Source: Lachnospiraceae bacterium (GTDB taxonomy: Bacteria > Bacillota > Clostridia > Lachnospirales > Lachnospiraceae). From it: a stretch of 64,000 nucleotides of DNA. The notes under the pieces were generated by a model. The model saw only the letters and a program-made list of their open reading frames with translations, did no database searches and was not told the origin of the DNA. The position numbers and the translations under genes are program-made. Shown in pieces: positions 9,141-15,154 of the stretch (position 1 is its first letter; every line of letters begins with the position of its first letter). Where the stretch lies: NCBI GenBank assembly GCA_017540605.1, contig JAFYAS010000023.1:1-64000 (forward strand), given 5' to 3'.

Positions 9141-9236
9141 TTATTTTACCTTCACTTTTTTGCTGAGTCCCTTCCCTCGGAAAAGCTTCTCATAGACTTT
9201 CTTCTTGCCCTTGGGTACTTTGATGGTCACACTAGC
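9141..9236 (-). pseudogene. C-terminal remnant of a second surface protein
   Basis: Thirty-one codons read ASVTIKVPKGKKK then VYEKLFRGKGLSKKVKVK and a TAA. This basic, glycine/lysine-rich ending is typical of the last strand of leucine-rich-repeat or Ig-like surface proteins in Lachnospiraceae. It has no start codon. It lies in the same frame as, and directly after, the TAA of the amino-acid ABC ATPase, so it looks like a recombination scar joining the ABC operon to the tail of a lost surface-protein gene. Homology is by pattern only. Confidence 0.5.
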
Positions 9237-10022
9237 TTATGCCCCTTTTTTTATACTTTTCTTTCCCTTGACTCTTTCATATGAGAATCCCTCAAGAAAT
9301 GCCTTCGCCCTCTCACTCTTCGGATGTGTAAAGAAGGTCTCCGGATCAGCTTCCTCAACGATCACGCCACCATCCAAGAGGATCACCTTGTCAGCCACCG
9401 CTCTTGCAAATGCCATCTCGTGTGTAACTATAACCATTGTCTTTCCCTGCTCGGCAAGTGAAAGCATTACCTCCAAAACCTCTCTTACCATCTCAGGATC
9501 AAGTGCTGCCGTGACTTCATCAAACAGCAGTACCTCAGGATGCATGATCAAAGCTCGAACGATAGCAACTCTCTGCTTCTGTCCACCTGAAAGTTTTGAT
9601 GGATAAAAATCCTTTTTCTCAGACAATCCAACCTTTTCAAGAAGGGTTAGAGCTTCTTTTTCCACTTCCTTCTTATCCCTCCCGCAAACCGTTGTTGGTG
9701 CCAGCATAACATTCTGAAAAACTGTCAAATGTGGAAACAGCTCGTAGTTTTGAAATACCATTCCTATCTTCTGTCTGAGCTCGGTTATATCCGATGAGAC
9801 ACCATTTTCATCATTTACGATTTCATCCTTAAACCTGACACTTCCGCCTTCGATGGTCTCCAAACCATTAAGGCAACGAAGAAGTGTACTCTTACCACAT
9901 CCCGAAGGACCGAGGATCACCAAAACCTCCCCCTCACTTACGGAAAGTGTGATTCCGTTTAAAACCGTATCCTTTCCATATCTTTTTTTCAGATCATCTA
10001 TTTTCAATATGCTGTCTTCCAT
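9237..10022 (-). CDS. Amino-acid ABC transporter ATP-binding protein (GlnQ/TcyC type)
   Basis: A 261-residue cytoplasmic ATPase that powers a polar amino-acid importer. The Walker A (GPSGCGKST), Q-loop ([10 protein letters not shown]), signature (LSGGQKQR), Walker B plus catalytic Glu ([12 protein letters not shown]) and switch His (VTHEM) are all intact. It ends with a basic tail, [10 protein letters not shown]. It is the last gene of the six-cistron operon starting at the leader peptide (14902), 19 bp after the second permease. The partner permeases and the CjaA-like half of the fused binding protein suggest cysteine or cystine as substrate. GGAGAGAT lies before the ATG. The signature Ala of VAIVRAL is standard for the family. 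Confidence 0.9.
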   Translation of the reverse strand: MEDSILKIDDLKKRYGKDTVLNGITLSVSEGEVLVILGPSGCGKSTLLRCLNGLETIEGGSVRFKDEIVNDENGVSSDITELRQKIGMVFQNYELFPHLTVFQNVMLAPTTVCGRDKKEVEKEALTLLEKVGLSEKKDFYPSKLSGGQKQRVAIVRALIMHPEVLLFDEVTAALDPEMVREVLEVMLSLAEQGKTMVIVTHEMAFARAVADKVILLDGGVIVEEADPETFFTHPKSERAKAFLEGFSYERVKGKKSIKKGA

Positions 10023-10041
10023 TTTATCTCTCCATCTAACT

Positions 10042-10722
10042 TTAGGCTAATTTCCATTTTTCTTCCAAACTTTTTGATAACCTGCTTATGGGAAAGCAAG
10101 CTATAAAATATAGTAAAAATACTGTTCCGTACATCCAAAATGCTATATTGGGGGAAGTTGTCCTATTGGCCTCTATGATCTGCTGCCCCACCTTCAAAAC
10201 CTCCACAACTCCGATCATCATCACAAGACTTGTGGTCTTTATCATCCTCGTCACAAGATTGATAGAGCTTGGCACAAGTCTTCTAAGTGTCTGAGGCAAT
10301 ATGATCTTTAGGTATATCGTTCTCTTCTTCATTCCGAGAGATGCGGCGCTTTCAAACTGATGAACCGGAATGCTCTTTATTGCGCCTCTTACAAGATCCG
10401 CCATCTCAGCACTACCCCAAAAGGCAAAGACTATGATACTCGAAACCTCCGCATCGATATTTATTCCTAGCACCCTGGTACTTCCAAAAAACACAATGAA
10501 AAGCAGTACCATTTGTGGCATTATCCTGACTGTATTTAAATAGATTCCATATACAATCTTTAGAAATCTGTTCTTTCCCGAAATAAGAACTCCGATAAAA
10601 AATCCAAGCAATAAGCTTATCACTACCGATAAAAAGCTTATCCTTAACGCGATGGAAAGCCCTTCTAAAAGTCTTATAAAATTTGATCCTTTAAAAAGGA
10701 CACTAATTCCCGGATCTTGCAT
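10042..10722 (-). CDS. Polar amino-acid ABC transporter permease 2
   Basis: A 226-residue inner-membrane permease of the His/Glu/Gln/Arg family with about five membrane segments. The cytoplasmic EAA loop reads [31 protein letters not shown], which docks on the ATPase encoded next door. It overlaps the preceding permease by 20 bp, showing translational coupling. The two unequal permeases would form a heterodimer served by the ATPase at 9237-10022. Confidence 0.88.
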   Translation of the reverse strand: MQDPGISVLFKGSNFIRLLEGLSIALRISFLSVVISLLLGFFIGVLISGKNRFLKIVYGIYLNTVRIMPQMVLLFIVFFGSTRVLGINIDAEVSSIIVFAFWGSAEMADLVRGAIKSIPVHQFESAASLGMKKRTIYLKIILPQTLRRLVPSSINLVTRMIKTTSLVMMIGVVEVLKVGQQIIEANRTTSPNIAFWMYGTVFLLYFIACFPISRLSKSLEEKWKLA

Positions 10723-11362
10723 AGCTAAGTCTCCTTTCCGTATAATCTCCCAAAAATGATACAGGAAGAAGTATGATAAGATAGAATATCACTAAAAGGG
10801 CGAGAGCCTCAACAGTCTTATAATACAGACCTATCAGATCCTTTGCCGTAAACATCAGATCCATCAGACTGATAGCGGAAAATACGCTGGTTTCCTTCAA
10901 CAGGAAAATGACATTTGCAACTATGGAAGGGATACTTATGGATATAGCCTGAGGAAGTACCACCTTCGTCATAACCTGCCTTCTGTTCATACCAAGAGCA
11001 AGGGCACTGTCTGTCTGTATCTTATCTATTGCCTCGAGGCTACTCCTTATGGACTCCGCCATATAAGCTCCGCCCAAAAGGGTAAGTCCAAGCACTCCAC
11101 AGGTTGCAGCATCCATTTTGATCCCAATCCTGGGAAGCGCAAAATACAGGAAGAATAGCTGTACCAATAAAGGGGTATTTCTGAAAAGCTCTATATAGGC
11201 TCCCGAAAGCTTATCAAGCACAGGAATCTTATAAAACCTGAAAAGAGCCGTAAATACACCCACCACCAAGGATAGCACGATCCCCAACAAACCAATCTTC
11301 AATGTAAGCCACAGAGCATCGATGTAAAGAGGCAAGTATTCTTTCATTATCTGTATGTCCAT
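10703..11362 (-). CDS. Polar amino-acid ABC transporter permease 1
   Basis: A 219-residue membrane permease of the same family as its downstream partner. It shows ELFRNTPLLVQLFFLYFALP, the hallmark of the HisM/GlnP group, and an EAA loop around TDSALALGMNRRQVMTKVVLPQA. It lies 3 bp after metI. Together with the next permease and ATPase it makes the second complete transporter of the operon. Substrate is inferred as cysteine/cystine from the fused binding protein. Confidence 0.88.
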   Translation of the reverse strand: MDIQIMKEYLPLYIDALWLTLKIGLLGIVLSLVVGVFTALFRFYKIPVLDKLSGAYIELFRNTPLLVQLFFLYFALPRIGIKMDAATCGVLGLTLLGGAYMAESIRSSLEAIDKIQTDSALALGMNRRQVMTKVVLPQAISISIPSIVANVIFLLKETSVFSAISLMDLMFTAKDLIGLYYKTVEALALLVIFYLIILLPVSFLGDYTERRLSYARSGN

Positions 11363-11365
11363 GAT

Positions 11366-12028
11366 CTAAGCCTTCCTTCTGTCGTATCTCTTGGAAAGAT
11401 AATTACCTATATACTGAAGCACCTGCATGAGAAGCACCAGCACAAATACTGTTATAAGCATTACCTTTGTCTCGTATCTGTAATAACCGTAACGGATAGC
11501 GATATCTCCAAGACCACCACCGCCGACCACGCCTGCCATAGCCGAATAACCGAGTATGGTACCTAAAGAAATGGTCACTCCTATAAGAAGAGATATCTTT
11601 GCTTCGGGGATCAGAACCTTATTTACTATAAGAAGCTTTCCCGCACCCATACTTATAGCAGCTTCTATAACTCCCTTGTCTACCTCCTTCAATGAGCTCT
11701 CGACCATGCGGGCTATAAGAGGTGCCGCTGCTACTGTAAGAGGTACAACCGTCGAAACAGTTCCGTAGCTTTTTCCAACGATCAGCTTGGTAATAGGTTG
11801 TATAAGTATCAGTAAAATGAGAAATGGAATACTTCTGGTAATGTTCACAACACCATCAAGTATCTTGTAGAGAAATGCATTGGGAGCTATCCCCGATGAA
11901 TCGGATACCGTAAGCAATATACCCATTGGAAGTCCAATAAAATATCCAAGAGCTGTTGATAAAAGCACCATAAGGAGAGTCTCTCCCGTTCCGCTTAGTA
12001 TCACATTAAACAAGCTATCTCCTACCAT
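11366..12028 (-). CDS. metI: Methionine ABC transporter permease MetI
   Basis: A 220-residue five-helix permease of the MetI family. Typical segments are TLLMVLLSTALGYFIGLPMG near the start, ITRSIPFLILLI and GYSAMAGVVGGGGLGDIAIRYGY near the end. It forms the homodimeric pore for methionine import with MetN. Its ATG overlaps the metN stop (TGATG). The family also carries methionine sulfoxide and D-methionine in known members. Confidence 0.93.
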   Translation of the reverse strand: MVGDSLFNVILSGTGETLLMVLLSTALGYFIGLPMGILLTVSDSSGIAPNAFLYKILDGVVNITRSIPFLILLILIQPITKLIVGKSYGTVSTVVPLTVAAAPLIARMVESSLKEVDKGVIEAAISMGAGKLLIVNKVLIPEAKISLLIGVTISLGTILGYSAMAGVVGGGGLGDIAIRYGYYRYETKVMLITVFVLVLLMQVLQYIGNYLSKRYDRRKA

Positions 12029-12783
12029 CAGCCTACACTCCTTTCCGAATCATATATAAGTCTCTTTGCCGCCTTGGAATGTGGATTCTTAAACACTCTC
12101 GATACATATCCCATTTCCTTAAGCTCTCCCGAATCAAGAACAGCAACCCTGTCGCAGATCTCTTCCACCACACTCATGGCATGTGTAATGACTACTATGG
12201 TGATACCGTATTCTTTGTTGATATCCTTAAGTATCTCCAATATCCTTCTGGTAGTTTCAGGATCCAAAGCACTGGTAGCTTCATCGCAGAGAATGATCTC
12301 AGGCTCAGTTGCAAGGGCTCTTGCTATAGCCACCCTTTGCTTCTGACCTCCGGAAAGCTGAGCGGGGTAGGCTTTTTTCTTGTCCTCAAGTCCTACCTTT
12401 TTAAGAAGCTCCAACGCTTTTTTTCTGGCTTCTTTTTTCTTCATTCCGGACACCTCAAGGGAAAATGCCACATTATCAAGTACATTTCTTTGCATTAAGA
12501 GATTAAAATGCTGAAAGATCATACCTATCTTCTGTCTCTTTTCGCGAAGCTGGGCTTCCTTCAGTTCACTGAGATCCGTACCATCTATCCTTACAACTCC
12601 CGATGTTGGTTTCTCAAGATAATTGAGGCATCTCACAAATGTACTTTTTCCTGCACCTGAAAGACCTATTACTCCAAATATCTCACCCTTTTCGATGCTT
12701 ATGGATATGTCCTTCAACGCCGGAAAACTCTTGCCTTCAGATATATATTCCTTTGATACATGTTCTACTTCAATAAAGCTCAT
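12028..12783 (-). CDS. metN: Methionine ABC transporter ATP-binding protein MetN
   Basis: The start is set at the ATG at 12783 (MSFIEVEHVSKEY), which has GGAGAG 7 nt upstream. A longer open frame reaches 12909 but would overlap the end of the binding-protein gene and lacks family similarity. The 251-residue protein has Walker A (GLSGAGKST), Q-loop (MIFQHFNLL), signature (LSGGQKQR), Walker B (IILCDEATSALD) and switch His (VITHAM). It ends soon after NPHSKAAKRLIYD and therefore lacks the ~95-residue C-terminal regulatory (NIL/ACT-like) domain that in E. coli MetN binds methionine and shuts transport down. Loss of that feedback domain would leave control to the leader attenuator. Confidence 0.92.
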   Translation of the reverse strand: MSFIEVEHVSKEYISEGKSFPALKDISISIEKGEIFGVIGLSGAGKSTFVRCLNYLEKPTSGVVRIDGTDLSELKEAQLREKRQKIGMIFQHFNLLMQRNVLDNVAFSLEVSGMKKKEARKKALELLKKVGLEDKKKAYPAQLSGGQKQRVAIARALATEPEIILCDEATSALDPETTRRILEILKDINKEYGITIVVITHAMSVVEEICDRVAVLDSGELKEMGYVSRVFKNPHSKAAKRLIYDSERSVG

Positions 12784-12805
12784 ATTTCTCTCCTTTATTA
12801 ATATT

Positions 12806-12835
12806 CCCTCTTTCGGCAAATGAGCCGAAGGAGGG
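12806..12835 (-). promoter_or_regulatory. Intercistronic hairpin between the binding-protein gene and metN
   Basis: CCCTCCTTCGGC and GCCGAAAGAGGG pair around a 6-nt loop. No T-run follows, so it is more likely an RNA-processing or 3'-stabilising hairpin that lets the binding protein be made in excess over the transporter subunits. Confidence 0.6.
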
Positions 12836-12871
12836 ATAATAAGGTTTTTTTGTGAATATTTAGGCCATTTT

Positions 12872-14545
12872 TTATTCAAATGGAATGACCGCACCATCGT
12901 ATTTATCATTTATAAATGTCTTGATCTCATCTGATTTCAACACATCTACAAGCGCCTTGATACCGTCGTTGTTCTCATTGCCGGCTTTAACTGCCACAAT
13001 ATTTACATAGGTCTTTGCAGCCTCTGAATCAGAGGTCTCATAAGCTATAGCGTCCTTTCCTACGGAGAAGCCTGCCTCAAGTGCATAGTTACCGTTAAGA
13101 ACTACAAGTGCAACTTCATCCTTTACTCTTGAAACCTGTGCTGCCTCAAGCTCCTGAATCTTAATATTCTTGGGATTATCAACTATATCAAGTACTGTTG
13201 CTGTAAGTCCTGCGCCATCCTTAAGTTTGATCACTCCATTGTCCTGAAGGAGAAGCAATGCTCTGGCTTCATTTGTTGTATCATTGGGTACTGCTATTGT
13301 GTCACCGTCTGCAAGCTCATCGAGAGATGCCTTTACACCGGGATAGATTCCAAAGGGCTCATAGTGAATGCCGCCCGCTGATACAAGATTTGTCTTATTT
13401 TCTTCGTTGAAGTTATCAAGATAAGGTACATGCTGGAAATAATTTGCATCAAGCTCACCGCTCTCTACAACAAGGTTGGGCTGTACATAATCCTCGAACT
13501 CTGTTACCTGAAGCTCCCAGCCCTGAGCTTTAAGGATCTCAGCTGCCTTTGCAAGGATCTCAGCGTGAGGTGTAGGTGATGCTCCTATAGTAATAGTTCC
13601 CTTAGGCTCTACATTTGTATCTTCGTTTTCAGTTTCATTTGAGGAAGTCCCGCTTGTTACTCCGCCTTCTACAACAAGTGTATCTTCGTAGTCCTTGCCG
13701 TAGGTATCAAGGAGTGTAGCTTCATAATCGGCATGGAAGAAATTCTCATTGCCAAGTGTTTTGATCTCGTCATTCAACCAATTGAGAAGGCTCTCATTTC
13801 CCTTGCTTACCGCAGGTGCTATTGTATCTAAGCTTCCGAGAGTCTCAATACCAACCTTGTAGCCGGCGTTCTCATTTGCAAATGCGATAACCTCTGTATT
13901 ATCATTTGCCCATGCAACTCCTGTTCCGTTCTCAAATGCGCTCTTTGCAGCAGCGTATGTATCGAACTTCTGAAGCTTGATATCAGGATTGTTCTCAGCA
14001 AGATAAGTCTCTGCTGTGGTTCCTGAAATGACGATCACCTGATCATCTGCTCCGATCTCACTAAGATCTGTGATCACCTTGTCCTCATGTGATACAACAC
14101 CAAGTGCAACATTCATATAAGGAAGTGCGAAGTCAACCTCTTCGGCTCTTTCCGGTGTTACTGTAAAGTTTGCAAGAATGATATCTGTCTTACCTGTCTT
14201 TAAGAACTCGATCCTGCTTGCAGCCTCGGTAGATACATAATTGATCTTTACTCCGAGATCCTTACCAAGTCTTTCTGCAAGATATACATCATAGCCCTGA
14301 TAATCACCATTCTCATCTACATATCCAAAGGGTGACTTATCTGAGAATACTCCGATGTTGATCTCACCGCTCTCCTTGATCTCATCAAGGGTTCTGTATA
14401 CTGCCTTCGAATCAGCCTTATCCTCTGTCTTTTCACTTGTATTGTTTGCAGAAGCATTTCCGCAGCCTGTAAGAAGTCCTGCTGCAACTGCAAATGTAAG
14501 TCCTAAATGTCCTATTCTCTTAAAAATACTCTCTTTCTTTCTCAT
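12872..14545 (-). CDS. Two-domain substrate-binding lipoprotein: CjaA-like (cysteine) fused to MetQ/NlpA-like (methionine)
   Basis: A 557-residue lipoprotein; the ATG at 14545 is used because AGAGGAG lies 7 nt upstream. Residues 1-28 are a lipoprotein signal with lipobox LLTGC (Cys28). Residues ~50-300 are a family-3 solute-binding domain very close in pattern to the cysteine-binding CjaA type: GEINIGVFSDKSPFGYVDE, SRIEFLKTGKTDIILANFT, TPERAEEVDFALPYMNVALG, ending VVEGG. After a ~25-residue Ser/Thr/Asn/Glu linker, residues ~325-557 are a NlpA/MetQ domain: TITIGASPTPHAEIL, ESGELDANYFQHVPYLD, NDTTNEARALLLLQ. These families are normally separate lipoproteins. The downstream genes encode both a MetNI transporter and a polar amino-acid transporter, matching the two heads. 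Ligands are inferred from family, not shown. Confidence 0.9.
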   Translation of the reverse strand: MRKKESIFKRIGHLGLTFAVAAGLLTGCGNASANNTSEKTEDKADSKAVYRTLDEIKESGEINIGVFSDKSPFGYVDENGDYQGYDVYLAERLGKDLGVKINYVSTEAASRIEFLKTGKTDIILANFTVTPERAEEVDFALPYMNVALGVVSHEDKVITDLSEIGADDQVIVISGTTAETYLAENNPDIKLQKFDTYAAAKSAFENGTGVAWANDNTEVIAFANENAGYKVGIETLGSLDTIAPAVSKGNESLLNWLNDEIKTLGNENFFHADYEATLLDTYGKDYEDTLVVEGGVTSGTSSNETENEDTNVEPKGTITIGASPTPHAEILAKAAEILKAQGWELQVTEFEDYVQPNLVVESGELDANYFQHVPYLDNFNEENKTNLVSAGGIHYEPFGIYPGVKASLDELADGDTIAVPNDTTNEARALLLLQDNGVIKLKDGAGLTATVLDIVDNPKNIKIQELEAAQVSRVKDEVALVVLNGNYALEAGFSVGKDAIAYETSDSEAAKTYVNIVAVKAGNENNDGIKALVDVLKSDEIKTFINDKYDGAVIPFE

Positions 14546-14589
14546 AATTATTCTCCTCTCTTTCACTTTGCCTGCCGAAAAATGGTATC

Positions 14590-14680
14590 AAATAGAGTTT
14601 CGCTTGCGATACTCTCGTGCCGAGCGCGGTTGCACAAGCAACAATTTCCAAACGCGCGAGTGCGCATCCTCGCGGAGCGT
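14590..14680. repeat. G+C-rich structured insertion in the operon leader
   Basis: An unusually G+C-rich block in an A+T-rich leader. It carries short self-complementary pieces (TTGC-ACAA-GCAA; GCGCG opposite CGCGC; CTCGCGGAGCG). It sits between the attenuator/palindrome and the lipoprotein ribosome site. No coding potential is seen. It looks like a lineage repeat rather than part of the attenuator. Confidence 0.4.
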
Positions 14681-14727
14681 TTTTTTAGTTTGATAGGAAA
14701 CGAAGTTTCCTAATCGAACTAAAAAAA
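14681..14727. repeat. 47-bp palindromic element, copy 1
   Basis: Two near-perfect 21-22-nt arms, T7AGTT.GAT.AGGAAAC and its complement, flank a CGAA/TTCG centre. The outer A7 run is shared with the T-run of the attenuator terminator. A diverged copy lies at 15065-15111 in the same relation to the GH16 gene terminator. Confidence 0.65.
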
Positions 14728-14753
14728 TCCGGTCTGCAATTTACATTCCCGGA
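14721..14753 (-). terminator. Leader attenuator terminator of the sulfur-amino-acid operon
   Basis: On the transcript TCCGG pairs with CCGGA (inner TGT/GCA pairs across an internal loop) and is followed by T7. The 5' arm region TGTCCGGG (14748-14755) can instead pair perfectly with CCCGGACA inside the leader ORF (14837-14844). Terminator and antiterminator are therefore mutually exclusive. Confidence 0.7.
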
Positions 14754-14844
14754 CAAATGGCAATCTATATCAAACAAAACTAAACCGTTTATTGATACGG
14801 GGCGCAACATCGAAATACCAGCGCCCGACCATACTCTGTCCGGG
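14748..14844 (-). promoter_or_regulatory. Antiterminator pairing and central hairpin of the attenuator
   Basis: CCCGGACA (14837-14844, codons 20-22 of the leader peptide) and TGTCCGGG (14748-14755) give 8 perfect base pairs, 9 with an outer U-A pair. Between them GGGCGC (14821-14826) and GCGCCC (14800-14805) form another perfect 6-bp hairpin whose 3' side contains the second Cys-Cys codon pair. This is the layout expected for translation-coupled attenuation. Which ribosome position favours read-through cannot be settled from sequence. Confidence 0.6.
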
Positions 14845-14902
14845 AGTTAAGCATTCGACAACACATCATATTCTCTTTTGTGAAAGTTATCTTACCAAAC
14901 AT
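14789..14902 (-). CDS. 37-residue Cys-rich leader peptide of the sulfur-amino-acid uptake operon
   Basis: The ATG at 14902 follows a near-perfect ribosome site, AAGAAGGAGG, 9 nt upstream. The peptide begins MFGKITFTKENMMCCRM and ends FRCCAPYQ, with two adjacent Cys-Cys pairs (codons 14-15 at 14863-14858; codons 32-33 at 14809-14804) and three Met codons beside the first pair. Four Cys in 37 residues is far above background. The ORF lies between a strong promoter (14994-15022) and an attenuator terminator (14721-14753), upstream of a transporter with a CjaA-like cysteine domain and a MetQ domain. I infer a sensor of charged tRNA-Cys (possibly also tRNA-Met). No T-box or SAM riboswitch motif is visible in the leader. 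Confidence 0.7.
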   Translation of the reverse strand: MFGKITFTKENMMCCRMLNSRTEYGRALVFRCCAPYQ

Positions 14903-14977
14903 ATCACTTCGCCTCCTTCTTAAGATCATCCGTCTAAGTGGATAACACCTGTATGCATCCCGCATCTGTGTAATTCC

Positions 14978-14992
14978 CCTATCGACGATAGG
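14978..14992. promoter_or_regulatory. Palindromic operator at the transcription start (CCTATCG-N-CGATAGG)
   Basis: A perfect 7-1-7 palindrome just downstream of the -10 box, covering the expected +1. It shares the CCTAT...ATAGG half-sites with the palindrome at 15010-15026. The binding protein is unknown; an Rrf2/CymR-type sulfur regulator is a guess from context. Confidence 0.5.
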
Positions 14993-14993
14993 A

Positions 14994-15022
14994 ATAATAA
15001 CATATTAATCCTATTATGTCAA
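14994..15022 (-). promoter_or_regulatory. Strong promoter of the sulfur-amino-acid operon
   Basis: Minus-strand TTGACA (15017-15022) and TATTAT (14994-14999) with exactly 17 nt between them. Transcription should start near 14987, leaving about 85 nt before the leader-peptide ATG and about 440 nt before the lipoprotein gene. Confidence 0.8.
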
Positions 15023-15026
15023 TAGG
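15010..15026. promoter_or_regulatory. Palindromic operator over the -35 box (CCTATT-N5-AATAGG)
   Basis: Six-base perfect arms bracket the TTGACA -35 element. With 14978-14992 this makes a pair of CCTAT/ATAGG palindromes about 33 bp centre to centre, three helical turns, which suggests cooperative binding of one regulator. Confidence 0.5.
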
Positions 15027-15064
15027 TTTTACAGTATTTTTATAAAAAAATTTTTCGGTGTGGA

Positions 15065-15111
15065 TTTTTTTCGCATTATAGGAATCGAAGTTTCTTAATA
15101 AATCAAAAAAA
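15065..15111. repeat. 47-bp palindromic element, copy 2 (diverged)
   Basis: T7...ATAGGAATCGAAGTTTCTTA...A7 matches the layout of the element at 14681-14727 with about ten changes. Its A-run is shared with the T-run of the GH16 terminator (minus strand). Confidence 0.55.
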
Positions 15112-15140
15112 TCGAGTAGGGGAAATGACCCCTACTCGAT
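15105..15140 (-). terminator. Terminator of the GH16 gene
   Basis: A perfect 12-bp stem (ATCGAGTAGGGG / CCCCTACTCGAT) with a 6-nt loop, followed by T7 on the minus strand. Confidence 0.95.
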
Positions 15141-15154
15141 AATGAATAGTATTA

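Noticed and set aside
12784..12909. 42-residue N-terminal extension of MetN
   Set aside because: It overlaps the binding-protein gene and the intercistronic hairpin, lacks a ribosome site and has no family similarity; the ATG at 12783 has a good site.
14795..14862. Plus-strand similarity to the 5S rRNA beta domain (CCATAC..., GGGAGTTAAGC..., with CGAA/TTCG and CCCG/CGGG pairings)
   Set aside because: Helix I and the whole loop E/helix IV-V part are missing, there is no promoter on that strand, and the same bases are well explained as the minus-strand leader peptide and attenuator. Probably chance.
14546..15000. SAM (S-box) riboswitch or T-box in the sulfur operon leader
   Set aside because: The conserved S-box core and the T-box AGGGTGG sequence are not present on the transcript strand.
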